NCBI RefSeq assembly: GCF_006440775.1
Contig: NZ_VFTZ01000003.1
Coordinates: 310,001-374,000 of the forward strand
Source: Mesorhizobium sp. B2-7-2
GTDB lineage: Bacteria > Pseudomonadota > Alphaproteobacteria > Rhizobiales > Rhizobiaceae
DNA: 64,000 bases
Direction: 5' to 3'
Shown here: in pieces, positions 1-7,770 of the stretch
How the letters are laid out: each line of letters starts with the position of its first letter
Position numbering within the stretch: the first letter of the stretch is position 1
Position numbers and translations under genes: made by a program
The notes under the pieces: generated by a model
Told to the model about the DNA's origin: nothing
Databases searched by the model: none
The model's input: the letters and a program-made list of their open reading frames with translations, nothing else

Positions 1-1
1 C

Positions 2-445
2 AAATGGGTGCATTCGGTCCATCATAATTCGATCAACCCGAGCCCGTGGTCGTCGCTGTCGATGCATCCGGTCGAAGGCTTCCTCTATCACGCTGAGGCC
101 TGGCTGCACCTGTTGATCCCGTCCAACCCGGTCTGCGCCTACTTCACACTGCACGGCGCGGGTTTCGGCGCGGTGAACGGTCACCTCGGTTTCGAGATCT
201 TCGAAATCACCGACAAGGTCAATCTCGATAGCCATTCCTACGTACACTACCTGCATCACAAGTATTTCGAGGTGAATTACGGCGGCGACGGGCTGGTACC
301 CCTCGATAAGCTGTTTGGCACCTGGCACGACGGCAGCAAGGAAGCCGACGAGGCCATGAAGGCACGCTTCCGCAAGAAGAAGGAAAAGATGCGGAGCCGC
401 CAGGAAGGCCGCGGTGATCCGGCGCCTGGAATGCCGGCGGAATAA
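2..445 (+). CDS. Fatty acid hydroxylase / sterol desaturase family protein, C-terminal part (5' end outside window)
   Basis: The frame is open from the first bases of the window, so the gene begins upstream and only about 147 residues are visible. A His-rich block (VHHNSINPSPWSS) and a second His pair (YLHHKYFEVNYG) match the di-iron histidine boxes of membrane fatty acid hydroxylase/sterol desaturase proteins. Between them lies a hydrophobic stretch with His and Asn residues. The last 35 residues are charged (KKKEKMRSR) and probably cytoplasmic. The gene ends 94 bp before the binding protein of a sugar ABC system on the same strand. An O2-using di-iron enzyme here could be the partner of the small Rieske ferredoxin at 6650. 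That link is inference. The family call is fairly sure; the substrate is unknown. Confidence 0.75.
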   Translation, partial: KWVHSVHHNSINPSPWSSLSMHPVEGFLYHAEAWLHLLIPSNPVCAYFTLHGAGFGAVNGHLGFEIFEITDKVNLDSHSYVHYLHHKYFEVNYGGDGLVPLDKLFGTWHDGSKEADEAMKARFRKKKEKMRSRQEGRGDPAPGMPAE

Positions 446-539
446 CCAACCAAACGCTGTTTCGGCTGAGCCGTGAGGAGCGGGCCCGGGACAGGAAGAC
501 TTTTGTTGAAACCCCACGGGGTAATCTGGGAGGAATACC

Positions 540-1505
540 ATGAAGCTTTTCAAGACACTGGTGTCGACAGCGGTGCTGATCGGGTTCAGCACCGGCGCGA
601 CGCTCGCCGCCAATATCTTCGTGGTCGGCGGCAAGCCCGACGATCCGTTCTGGTCGATTGTCAAGCGCGGCGCTGAAGACGCCGGCAAGGTGGTCGAGGC
701 TCAGGGCGGCAAGGTTACCTGGCTCGGGCCGCAGAACTACGACAATCTCGGTGTAGACGCCGCCGAACTGATCCGCCAAGCGATCGACCAGAAGGCCGAC
801 GCCATTGTCGGCCCGGACTGGGTGCCGGAAGCTATGGACCCTGCGTTCAAGGCGGTAAAGGACGCGGGCATTCCGCTGCTTATCTACAATGCCGGCGGGT
901 TGAAAGCGGCCGATCGCCTTGGCGCCATGAACTATGTCGGCTCGGACGATTATAAGGGCGGCGTCGCGGCCGGCGAGTACCTCACCAAGGCTGGCAACAA
1001 GAAAGGCGTCTGCATCAACACGCTGCCAGGCGCCGCCAATATCGAGGCGTTTTGCGGTGGCTTCAAGGAGGGGATGAAGAACGGCGGCGGCGAAGCCGAC
1101 GTGCTGCCGTTGCCGGCCACCTCCTTCGGCTCGGCCACGGCCGTCGCGCAGGCGGTGAAGGCCTATCTGCTACAGCATCAGGACGTGAACGCCGTCTTTA
1201 CCATCGGCAACGTCGATGCGAACTCGGCCATGAACGGCATTACCCAGGCCGGCAAGATCGGAAAAGTCCACCTTTGCGGCATGAATTTCGACGAGACCAT
1301 CCTGAACAACATCAAGGGCGGCCAGCAGGACTGCGCGATCGACCAGCAGGGCTATCTGCAAGGCTATCTCGCCGTTGCGATCCTGAACGGCCATGTCAAC
1401 TATGGTTTGTCGGTGCCTACCCGTGAGATCCTGACGGGACCAGGCATCATCGACAAGGCAAATGTCGACGCCACCATCGCCGGCGTGAAAGCAGGGACGC
1501 GATAA
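540..1505 (+). CDS. Sugar-type ABC transporter periplasmic binding protein (type 1 fold)
   Basis: The 321-residue protein starts with a Sec signal peptide (about residues 1-23, ending TLAA). It continues as a periplasmic-binding-protein type 1 fold of the ribose/TorT kind: an N-lobe start NIFVVGGKPDDPFW and a hinge-proximal AVFTIGNVDANSA segment. It would capture a sugar or polyol in the periplasm and deliver it to the permeases that follow. A strong ribosome binding site (GGGAGGA) lies about 8 bp before the ATG. A GC-rich stem-loop follows the stop codon, which would favour higher expression of this protein than of the membrane parts. The following enzymes suggest a polyol or modified sugar as ligand, but this is inference. 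Confidence 0.88.
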   Translation: MKLFKTLVSTAVLIGFSTGATLAANIFVVGGKPDDPFWSIVKRGAEDAGKVVEAQGGKVTWLGPQNYDNLGVDAAELIRQAIDQKADAIVGPDWVPEAMDPAFKAVKDAGIPLLIYNAGGLKAADRLGAMNYVGSDDYKGGVAAGEYLTKAGNKKGVCINTLPGAANIEAFCGGFKEGMKNGGGEADVLPLPATSFGSATAVAQAVKAYLLQHQDVNAVFTIGNVDANSAMNGITQAGKIGKVHLCGMNFDETILNNIKGGQQDCAIDQQGYLQGYLAVAILNGHVNYGLSVPTREILTGPGIIDKANVDATIAGVKAGTR

Positions 1506-1516
1506 TCCTTCCGCCT

Positions 1517-1547
1517 GGGCCGCCCTCGCTTTTGCTGCGGGCGGCCC
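1517..1547 (+). terminator. Stem-loop after the binding-protein gene, probable attenuator
   Basis: A perfect 9-bp inverted repeat (GGGCCGCCC at 1517-1525 and GGGCGGCCC at 1539-1547) encloses a 13-nt loop and is followed by a pyrimidine-rich CTTTCCTTCT. It lies 11 bp after the binding-protein stop codon and 58 bp before the first permease. The T-run is weak, so partial termination or 3'-end protection is more likely than a full stop. Confidence 0.6.
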
Positions 1548-1605
1548 CTTTCCTTCTCGGCGTCGGCTGCATCGTGGCAGGTCGGCATGTTCGCGGATTA
1601 CCCCA

Positions 1606-2658
1606 ATGGCACATCCCGTGACGTCCACATCAATTCCGGCGCCGGACCGAACGCAATCCGGACTGGCCCTCGGCCGGCTGGCGCGTCGGCCGGAGTCGGG
1701 CTCGTTTCTCGGCATGGTCGCAGTTCTGCTGTTCTTCGGGCTGTTCGGCGGTAGTGGCTTTTTGTCGGCCGCCGGCACGGCCAGCTGGCTGAACATCGCT
1801 TCCGAGATCGGGATAATCGCGCTGCCGATTGGACTGCTGATGATCGCCGGGGAACTGGACATCTCGGTCGGTGCGGTGATCCCTGCTGCATCGCTCACGG
1901 CGGCCATTGTCTCCGGCCATTATGGCCTGCCCGATTGGCTCGGCATAGCGGCGGCGCTTGGCCTTGGCCTCGCGGTCGGCTTCATCAACGGCCTGTTCGT
2001 GACGAGGACAACCATCCCGTCGCTCATCATTACCATCGGCACCATGTTCGGCACGATGGGTCTGACGCTGGGGCTTACCGTCAAGATCGCCGGCAGCACC
2101 GGCGTCTCGCTCGTGCCTGACCCGCTCACCAAGCTAATCCTCGGTGATTATCTCGGCGGCATGTTCCAGGTCACGATCCTGTGGTGGGTGGTGTTCGTCG
2201 TCGGTTTGTTCTGGCTGCTGCACGTCTCACCGATCGGCAATTGGATCTATGCGCTGGGCGGCGACAAGGAGAGCGCGCGCAACGTCGGTATCCCGACCAA
2301 GCGGCTCACCATCGGCCTGTTCATGCTGTCCGGCTTCAGCGCCGCTTTCGTCGGGGTCAGCGAGGTGATGGTCTATCAGAGCGCGCAGGTTCTGGCGGGC
2401 CAGTCCTTCATTTTCAATTCCATCATGTGCGTCGTCATCGGCGGCGTTTTGCTCACGGGCGGTTTCGGCTCGATCGTCGGCATCCTGTTCGGCACGCTTA
2501 CTTTCTCGATCGTGAACCAGGGCATCTACTTCACCAGCCTGGATCCCAATGTCGGCAGCGTCATCATCGGCGCGCTTCTGCTGATTGCGGTATTGACCAA
2601 CGACACGTTCCGGCAATTGGCGCTCAGCTATTCGTCGAAGAAGGCAGGGCAGTCATGA
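1606..2658 (+). CDS. Sugar ABC transporter permease 1 (RbsC/FrcC type)
   Basis: This 350-residue integral membrane protein has the BPD_transp_2 pattern of ribose/xylose/fructose permeases. It carries the family motif GLLMIAGELDISVG (helices 2-3), the ALGGDKESARNVGIP loop with the EAA-like contact for the ATPase, and GGVLLTGGFGSIVG near the end. About 9-10 hydrophobic helices are visible after a 45-residue hydrophilic N-terminus. Its stop codon overlaps the start of a second, clearly paralogous permease by four bases (ATGA), so the two are probably translated together and form a heterodimeric pore. Confidence 0.88.
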   Translation: MAHPVTSTSIPAPDRTQSGLALGRLARRPESGSFLGMVAVLLFFGLFGGSGFLSAAGTASWLNIASEIGIIALPIGLLMIAGELDISVGAVIPAASLTAAIVSGHYGLPDWLGIAAALGLGLAVGFINGLFVTRTTIPSLIITIGTMFGTMGLTLGLTVKIAGSTGVSLVPDPLTKLILGDYLGGMFQVTILWWVVFVVGLFWLLHVSPIGNWIYALGGDKESARNVGIPTKRLTIGLFMLSGFSAAFVGVSEVMVYQSAQVLAGQSFIFNSIMCVVIGGVLLTGGFGSIVGILFGTLTFSIVNQGIYFTSLDPNVGSVIIGALLLIAVLTNDTFRQLALSYSSKKAGQS

Positions 2659-3677
2659 TTGACGTGGTCAAGTCCTTGCTGCGCCGTCCCGACGCCGGTT
2701 CCATCCTCAGTCTCGTCGGCGTGGTGCTGTTCTTCGTTCTGTTCGGCGGCGCCAATCTGGTCACGCTGGTTGGCGCGGCGAGCTGGGTCAACTTCGCGGC
2801 CAATCTCGGCATCGTCGCCATCCCCGTCGGCCTGCTGATGATCGCTGGCGAGCTCGATATTTCCATCGGCGCGTTGATCCCGGCGGGTTCGATGACCACT
2901 GCGATCCTGACCGGTTACTACGGATTGCCCATAACAGTGGGCATTGCCGGCGCGCTGGCGGTCGGCATCGCGGTCGGCCTGGTCAACGGCCTGCTGACCA
3001 TTCGGACTTCGGTGCCGTCGCTGATCATCACCCTGGCCACGCTCGTCGCCATGCAGGGCGTGGTGCTCAGTGCTTCGGTGCTCCTCACCGGCAGTGCCAG
3101 CGTGGCGCTCACCGCGCCGGACTGGGCAAAATTCCTGTTCGGACAGCTGATCGGCGGCAGTCACCAGGTCATCATCGTCTGGTGGCTCGCGTTCGCCGCC
3201 ATCATCGGTTTCGTGCTGCACAAGACGCGTTATGGCAATTGGCTCTTTGCAATGGGCGGCGACAAGGTCAGCGCCCGCAACGCCGGCATCCCGACGGACC
3301 GCATGACCATTGCCCTGTTCGTGCTGTCCGCGGTCAGCGCCACATTCGTCGGCATCTGCCAAGCGATCCTGTTCAACTCCGCCCAGGTCTCCGGCGGCAT
3401 GAACTTCATCTTCAATGCCATTGTGTCCGTCGTCGTGGGCGGCGTGCTGCTGACCGGCGGATTCGGCTCGGTCCTGGGCATCTTCGTCGGCACCATCACC
3501 TTCGCCATCGTCAGCCAGGGCATCTACTTCACCCAGATCGATCGGAACTGGTCGAACCTGATCATCGGCGTGATGCTCCTGCTGGCGGTGCTGATGAACC
3601 AGTCGTTCCGCGACCTGGCGCTGTACTTCCGGCCGCGGCACAAACAAGGCCCGCCGCGAGAGCCGGCAAACCCATGA
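2655..3677 (+). CDS. Sugar ABC transporter permease 2 (paralogue of permease 1)
   Basis: A 340-residue permease starts at the ATG overlapping the previous stop; the open frame runs further upstream, but only this start leaves a normal family N-terminus (MIDVVKSLLRR). It repeats the landmarks of permease 1: GLLMIAGELDISIG, AMGGDKVSARNAGIP, GGVLLTGGFGSVLG and SQGIYFTQID. The two look like products of a tandem duplication. Single-permease systems such as RbsC work as homodimers; here two different subunits are available. The gene is followed 74 bp later by the ATPase. Confidence 0.88.
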   Translation: MIDVVKSLLRRPDAGSILSLVGVVLFFVLFGGANLVTLVGAASWVNFAANLGIVAIPVGLLMIAGELDISIGALIPAGSMTTAILTGYYGLPITVGIAGALAVGIAVGLVNGLLTIRTSVPSLIITLATLVAMQGVVLSASVLLTGSASVALTAPDWAKFLFGQLIGGSHQVIIVWWLAFAAIIGFVLHKTRYGNWLFAMGGDKVSARNAGIPTDRMTIALFVLSAVSATFVGICQAILFNSAQVSGGMNFIFNAIVSVVVGGVLLTGGFGSVLGIFVGTITFAIVSQGIYFTQIDRNWSNLIIGVMLLLAVLMNQSFRDLALYFRPRHKQGPPREPANP

Positions 3678-3751
3678 GAAACGAGTTTCAGATCAGCCCC
3701 CGCTTCGCCGAGCACCTTGGCGCAGCCGGATGCAGATGAAGAGATGACGCC

Positions 3752-4597
3752 ATGAACGACAAACCTACCATTCTCGAACTGAGGAACGTCAACAAATCCT
3801 TCGGGCCGATCGACGTCCTGCACGATATTTCGCTGAGGGTGCGCGCCGGCGAAGTGCTTTGCCTGCTCGGCGACAACGGCGCCGGCAAGTCCACGCTCAT
3901 CAAGACCCTGGCCGGGGTCCACAAGCCCACCAGCGGTCAAATCTTGATGGATAGTCAGCCGGTGACCTTCACCGGACCGAGCGATGCACAGGGACGCGGA
4001 ATCGCCACGGTGCACCAGTTCGGCGGCACGTTTCCGCTGATGAGCATTGGGCGCTCCTTCTTCGTCGGCGTTGAACCGACCAAAGGTTGGGGGCCATTCA
4101 AGATCTACGACCGCAAACGCGCCAACGAGATCGCGGTGAAAGCGGTCCGGGATTTCGGTATCACCCGTATCGATGACGGCGACCGCCTGGTCGGCGGCCT
4201 ATCAGGCGGCGAGCGCCAGTCGCTCGCTATTGCGCGCGCCGTCTATTTTGGAGCGCGCGTGCTGATCCTGGACGAGCCGACCGCGGCGCTCGGCGTCAAG
4301 CAGGCCTCGCATGTGCTGCGCATCGTCAACGAGGCCAAGCGGCGTGGCCTGGCGGTGGTCTTCATCACCCACCAGGTTATGCACGCCATGGCCGTCGGCG
4401 ACCATTTCGCGGTGCTGATCCGCGGCGCCATCGCCGCCGATTTCCGTAAAGGCGAGAAGTCCCGCGAGGAGATCACGGATCTGATGGCGGGCGGCGAGAC
4501 CATGTCCGATCTGGAGGTCCAGGTCGAGGGTTACATGGAAACCCATGAGGGGCATCCGCCGTCCCTACAGGTGCTGAAGGGCCCAACCGCGCACTAG
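3752..4597 (+). CDS. Sugar ABC transporter ATP-binding protein, single ABC domain (FrcA-like)
   Basis: This 281-residue cytoplasmic ATPase energises the sugar importer. Walker A is GDNGAGKST (residues 40-48), the Q-loop Gln is at about 89, the signature LSGGERQ is at 150-156 and Walker B is VLILDEP at 170-176. It has one nucleotide-binding domain, as in FrcA, whereas RbsA-type proteins carry two in about 500 residues, so it must act as a homodimer. The last 30 residues extend past the ABC domain. It completes a binding protein-permease-permease-ATPase unit that probably forms one operon with the enzymes downstream. Confidence 0.9.
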   Translation: MNDKPTILELRNVNKSFGPIDVLHDISLRVRAGEVLCLLGDNGAGKSTLIKTLAGVHKPTSGQILMDSQPVTFTGPSDAQGRGIATVHQFGGTFPLMSIGRSFFVGVEPTKGWGPFKIYDRKRANEIAVKAVRDFGITRIDDGDRLVGGLSGGERQSLAIARAVYFGARVLILDEPTAALGVKQASHVLRIVNEAKRRGLAVVFITHQVMHAMAVGDHFAVLIRGAIAADFRKGEKSREEITDLMAGGETMSDLEVQVEGYMETHEGHPPSLQVLKGPTAH

Positions 4598-4677
4598 ACT
4601 TCACAAAGGTATTTCCCAGCCTGGGGCCGCTCGATGCCGCCGCTGCCCATAATTCGAAGAAGCAAAGCAGGACAGAA

Positions 4678-5682
4678 ATGACAATTCGCATTGCAGTGAT
4701 CGGCGCCGGCTTGATGGGTGCCGACCATGCCAAGATAGTCGCCGAGGAGCTACCAGGCGCCACCCTGCAATTGGTCTGCGACATGGATGCGCAGCGCGCC
4801 CGTCGCATCGCCGATGCGTGCGGCGCCTTCGACATTGCCACGGACCCCAAGGGCAGCATCGCGCGACAAGACGTCGACGCCGTGATCATCGCCAGCCCCG
4901 ATTTCACGCATGCGCCGCTTTCGATGGTCTGCATTGCCGCCGGCAAACGGGTCCTCTGCGAAAAGCCGCTGTCACAAGCTTCGGCCGACTGCATCGCCGT
5001 GATGGAGGCCGAACAGAAGGCGGGGGCGAAATTCGTCCAGCTCGGCTTCATGCGGCGTTACGACCGCTCCTACCAGGAGATGAAGTGGGCCCTTGATGAT
5101 GGCCATCTCGGCCGGGCGCTGATGATGCACAATTTCCATCGCAATGTTGAAACGCCTGCGGCCGATTTCACCGGCGCGATGGCGATCACCAATTCCGCCC
5201 CGCACGAATTCGACGTGGTGCGCTACGTGCTCGGAACCGAGTATGCGGCGATCTCTGCATTCCAGCCGAGCCGCTCCGATGCGCGCGTGGCTCCCGTTGT
5301 CATGGTGCTGGAAACAGTGGACGGGCAGCTCGTCAACATCGAGATCAACAACAATGCCGCCTATGGCTATGACGTCCGTGCCGAACTTGTCGGCGAGTGC
5401 GGTACCGTTGCGACCAACAATGTCGCCTACACCCGCACGGAGTCCGCGCTCACCCAAAGCACAAGTTACGACGCCGACTGGCGGACCCGCTACTACGACG
5501 CCTATCGCCGCCAGAACCGCGACTTCCTGCGCTTTGCCACGACCGGCGAGTTCCCGGCGATCGCCTCGGATTGCTGGGACGGCTATTGCGCCGCCATCGT
5601 CGCCGAGGCCGGCGTGAGGGCGCTGAAGGAAGCCCGCCGCACAGAGGTTCAGATGATTGCAAAGCCGGAGTTCTACGCGTGA
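4678..5682 (+). CDS. Gfo/Idh/MocA family NAD(P)-dependent oxidoreductase
   Basis: The 334-residue protein has the two-domain layout of inositol 2-dehydrogenase-like enzymes. There is an N-terminal Rossmann fold with GAGLMG (residues 9-14), the family EKP motif (CEKPLS, about 94-99) holding the catalytic lysine, and a C-terminal alpha/beta substrate domain (ITNSAPHEFDVVRY contains the conserved H-E-F-D). It would oxidise a hydroxyl of an inositol or sugar to the keto form with NAD(P)+. It follows the sugar importer and its stop overlaps the GTG start of the next enzyme. Members are hard to assign beyond family level; inositol, scyllo-inosamine and glucose-type substrates are all possible. Confidence 0.88.
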   Translation: MTIRIAVIGAGLMGADHAKIVAEELPGATLQLVCDMDAQRARRIADACGAFDIATDPKGSIARQDVDAVIIASPDFTHAPLSMVCIAAGKRVLCEKPLSQASADCIAVMEAEQKAGAKFVQLGFMRRYDRSYQEMKWALDDGHLGRALMMHNFHRNVETPAADFTGAMAITNSAPHEFDVVRYVLGTEYAAISAFQPSRSDARVAPVVMVLETVDGQLVNIEINNNAAYGYDVRAELVGECGTVATNNVAYTRTESALTQSTSYDADWRTRYYDAYRRQNRDFLRFATTGEFPAIASDCWDGYCAAIVAEAGVRALKEARRTEVQMIAKPEFYA

Positions 5683-6638
5683 AGCTGGGTTTCGTTTCAG
5701 ACAGTCTCGGCGGTCTGTCGCTTGAGGCGGTGCTCGATCACGCCCAGCTCATGGGCGTGTCCGGCATCGAGGTGAACACTTGCGGCTGGTCGACGGCGCC
5801 GCATTTCCGGCTGTCGTCCATGCTAGGCAACAGGGAGGCTCAAAAGCGGTTCGCTGGAGCGTTCGAGGAACACGGGCTGGAGATCATCAGCCTGAACGCC
5901 AACGGCAATCCGTTGCATCCGACCGATCATTCCCAAGGCGAAGGATTGAGAGATACCATCCGCGTCGCCGGTGAGATGGGCATCCGCACCGTCTGCACCA
6001 TGAGCGGCCTGCCGGCCGGCAGCGCCGGCGACAGCATGCCGAACTGGGTTGTGTCTTCCTGGCCGCCGGAAACACAGACCATCCTCAAATATCAATGGGA
6101 AGAAAAGCTGATCCCGTTCTGGACCGAAATCGCTGCCCTTGCGAAAGCAAACGGCGTCGAGCGCATCGCGCTCGAACTGCACGGCAATCAGTGTGTCTAT
6201 AACGTGCCTTCGCTCCTAAAACTTCGAGCAGCGGTCGGACCTGTCATTGGCGCCAATCTGGACCCTTCGCATCTGTTCTGGATGGGCGCGGACCCGCTCG
6301 CCGCCGCCGAAGCGCTGGGCGCGGCAGTTTATCATGTTCATGCCAAGGACACGCTGCTCAACCGGCCCGTTCAGGCCACGACCTCGTTGCTTGAGAATGG
6401 CAGCCTGATGGACATCCCGGCCCGCTCCTGGAGCTACATCACGCTCGGCTTCGGCCATGGCGAGGAGTGGTGGCGGCAATTCTGCTATCGGCTCAAGATG
6501 GCCGGCTATGACGGCTGGCTTTCCATCGAGCACGAGGACGTGCTCCTGAATTCGGTGGAGGGGCTGGAAAAGTCCGTCGCGCTGCTCCAGGGCGTGATGC
6601 CGTCGGCCCCTGCGGACTTCAAGCCACAAGATATCTGA
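5679..6638 (+). CDS. Sugar phosphate isomerase/epimerase family TIM-barrel protein
   Basis: I chose the GTG at 5679, which overlaps the previous stop (GTGA) and opens with the typical first strand KLGFVSDSLG; this gives 319 residues. The protein is of the AP-endonuclease-2/xylose-isomerase-like TIM-barrel superfamily: SGIEVNTCGW in strand 2, RIALELHGNQ with a metal-binding Glu, GANLDPSHLFW, AVYHVHAKDT and WLSIEHED with the final metal-binding Glu. These enzymes isomerise, epimerise or dehydrate inosose-type and keto-sugar intermediates using a divalent metal. Paired with the Gfo/Idh enzyme it would take the keto product onward. The exact reaction is unknown. Confidence 0.85.
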   Translation: MKLGFVSDSLGGLSLEAVLDHAQLMGVSGIEVNTCGWSTAPHFRLSSMLGNREAQKRFAGAFEEHGLEIISLNANGNPLHPTDHSQGEGLRDTIRVAGEMGIRTVCTMSGLPAGSAGDSMPNWVVSSWPPETQTILKYQWEEKLIPFWTEIAALAKANGVERIALELHGNQCVYNVPSLLKLRAAVGPVIGANLDPSHLFWMGADPLAAAEALGAAVYHVHAKDTLLNRPVQATTSLLENGSLMDIPARSWSYITLGFGHGEEWWRQFCYRLKMAGYDGWLSIEHEDVLLNSVEGLEKSVALLQGVMPSAPADFKPQDI

Positions 6639-6649
6639 GGAGATGCTCA

Positions 6650-6958
6650 ATGCCCTGGGTCGACGCATGCGCCGCCGATGACATCGAAGCCGAGGAAGCC
6701 AAACGCTTCGACAATGGCGGCCGAACCTTCGCGATCTTCCGCAACGACGCCGATGAATATTATTGCACGGACGGGCTGTGCACGCACGAGAGGATCCACT
6801 TGGCCGACGGCCTGGTCATGGGGAATACGGTGGAATGTCCGAAGCATGCATCGATCTTCAACTTCACGACTGGCGAGGTGGAGACGCCGCCGGCTTGCGA
6901 GAACCTCAGGACGTATAAGACGAAGGTCGAGAACGGCCGCGTCATGGTCGAGGTTTGA
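6650..6958 (+). CDS. Small Rieske [2Fe-2S] ferredoxin (MocE-like)
   Basis: At 102 residues this is a stand-alone Rieske domain. The cluster ligands are visible as C-T-H in LCTHERIHL and C-P-K-H in ECPKHASIFN, the CxH...CxxH spacing of ferredoxin components of oxygenases. A good ribosome binding site (GAGGAG) precedes the start, 11 bp after the previous gene. In rhizopine catabolism MocE is such a ferredoxin and works with an oxygenase (MocD) and a reductase (MocF); no reductase is visible here. The only nearby candidate oxygenase is the partial fatty-acid-hydroxylase-like gene at 2-445. It is a carrier protein, so its partner decides the pathway. Confidence 0.88.
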   Translation: MPWVDACAADDIEAEEAKRFDNGGRTFAIFRNDADEYYCTDGLCTHERIHLADGLVMGNTVECPKHASIFNFTTGEVETPPACENLRTYKTKVENGRVMVEV

Positions 6959-6964
6959 GCCACT

Positions 6965-7744
6965 ATGGCCCAGCCCTTCCAACTGGCCGCTTGCGCCGAG
7001 ATGCTTTGGCGCGACCGCCCGATGGCTTGGCGCGTCGCGCGGCTGCATGAAATGGGTTTCGGCGTTGGATTGTGGAATTGGCCGGACCACGACCTCGCGG
7101 CGCTTGAGAAGACCGGCGCGAGCTTCACGATCATGAACGGCTATCTCGAAGGGCGGGTTGCCGACGATGAGGGCGCCGACATGCTCTTGAAGTCAGCTTC
7201 CGAGACCGCGAAGGTCGGAAAACGCCTCGGCGTTGCCCGGTTGAACCTGCACGGCACCGGGCTTGGAGAGGGCGGTATTCCCATCGTAAAGGCCGAGGTC
7301 GAGACCGGCCCCATGTGGCTGAAGGCGCGCGATACGTTGAACCGCATCTGCGACATGGCCGAAGCAGAAGATGTCGTCTTCACGCTCGAAAACCTGAACC
7401 TGCTGGATCACCCAGGCTGCCCCTTCGGCTCCACGGCGGCGGTGCTGGCTTTGGTGTCGTCGATCGACAGGCCGCAATTGCGGATCAACCTCGACCTCTA
7501 TCACACCCAAATCGGCGAGGGCGACATCGTGCGCTGGTGTCAGAAGTGCCTGCCCTTCATCGGTGAGGTGCAGGTCGCCGACAATCCGGGTCGCTGCGAG
7601 CCAGGAACGGGCGAGATGAACTGGCCCTACATCGCGAGGGCCCTGTTCGACATGGGATATCGCGGGGCAGTGGGGCTGGAAGCTTTTGCGCAAAATGATC
7701 CGGAAGCAGCGCTGGACGCTTTCCGGCGGGCTTTCACGATCTGA
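6965..7744 (+). CDS. Hydroxypyruvate isomerase family TIM-barrel protein
   Basis: The 259-residue protein shows the hallmarks of the Hyi/OtnI family: FTLENLNLLDHPG with a metal-binding Glu, RINLDLYHTQIGEGD with the conserved Asp and His, GEVQVADNPGRCEPGTGE with the D-N-P-G-R loop, and VGLEAF with the last Glu. Known members interconvert hydroxypyruvate and tartronate semialdehyde or related 2-keto acids with a divalent metal. It starts 6 bp after the ferredoxin gene, so it is in the same operon. With the other TIM-barrel enzyme and the oxidoreductase it points to breakdown of a sugar-like compound to small keto acids. Confidence 0.85.
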   Translation: MAQPFQLAACAEMLWRDRPMAWRVARLHEMGFGVGLWNWPDHDLAALEKTGASFTIMNGYLEGRVADDEGADMLLKSASETAKVGKRLGVARLNLHGTGLGEGGIPIVKAEVETGPMWLKARDTLNRICDMAEAEDVVFTLENLNLLDHPGCPFGSTAAVLALVSSIDRPQLRINLDLYHTQIGEGDIVRWCQKCLPFIGEVQVADNPGRCEPGTGEMNWPYIARALFDMGYRGAVGLEAFAQNDPEAALDAFRRAFTI

Positions 7745-7770
7745 GAAACGAACTGCGGCGGAGGCTGACC

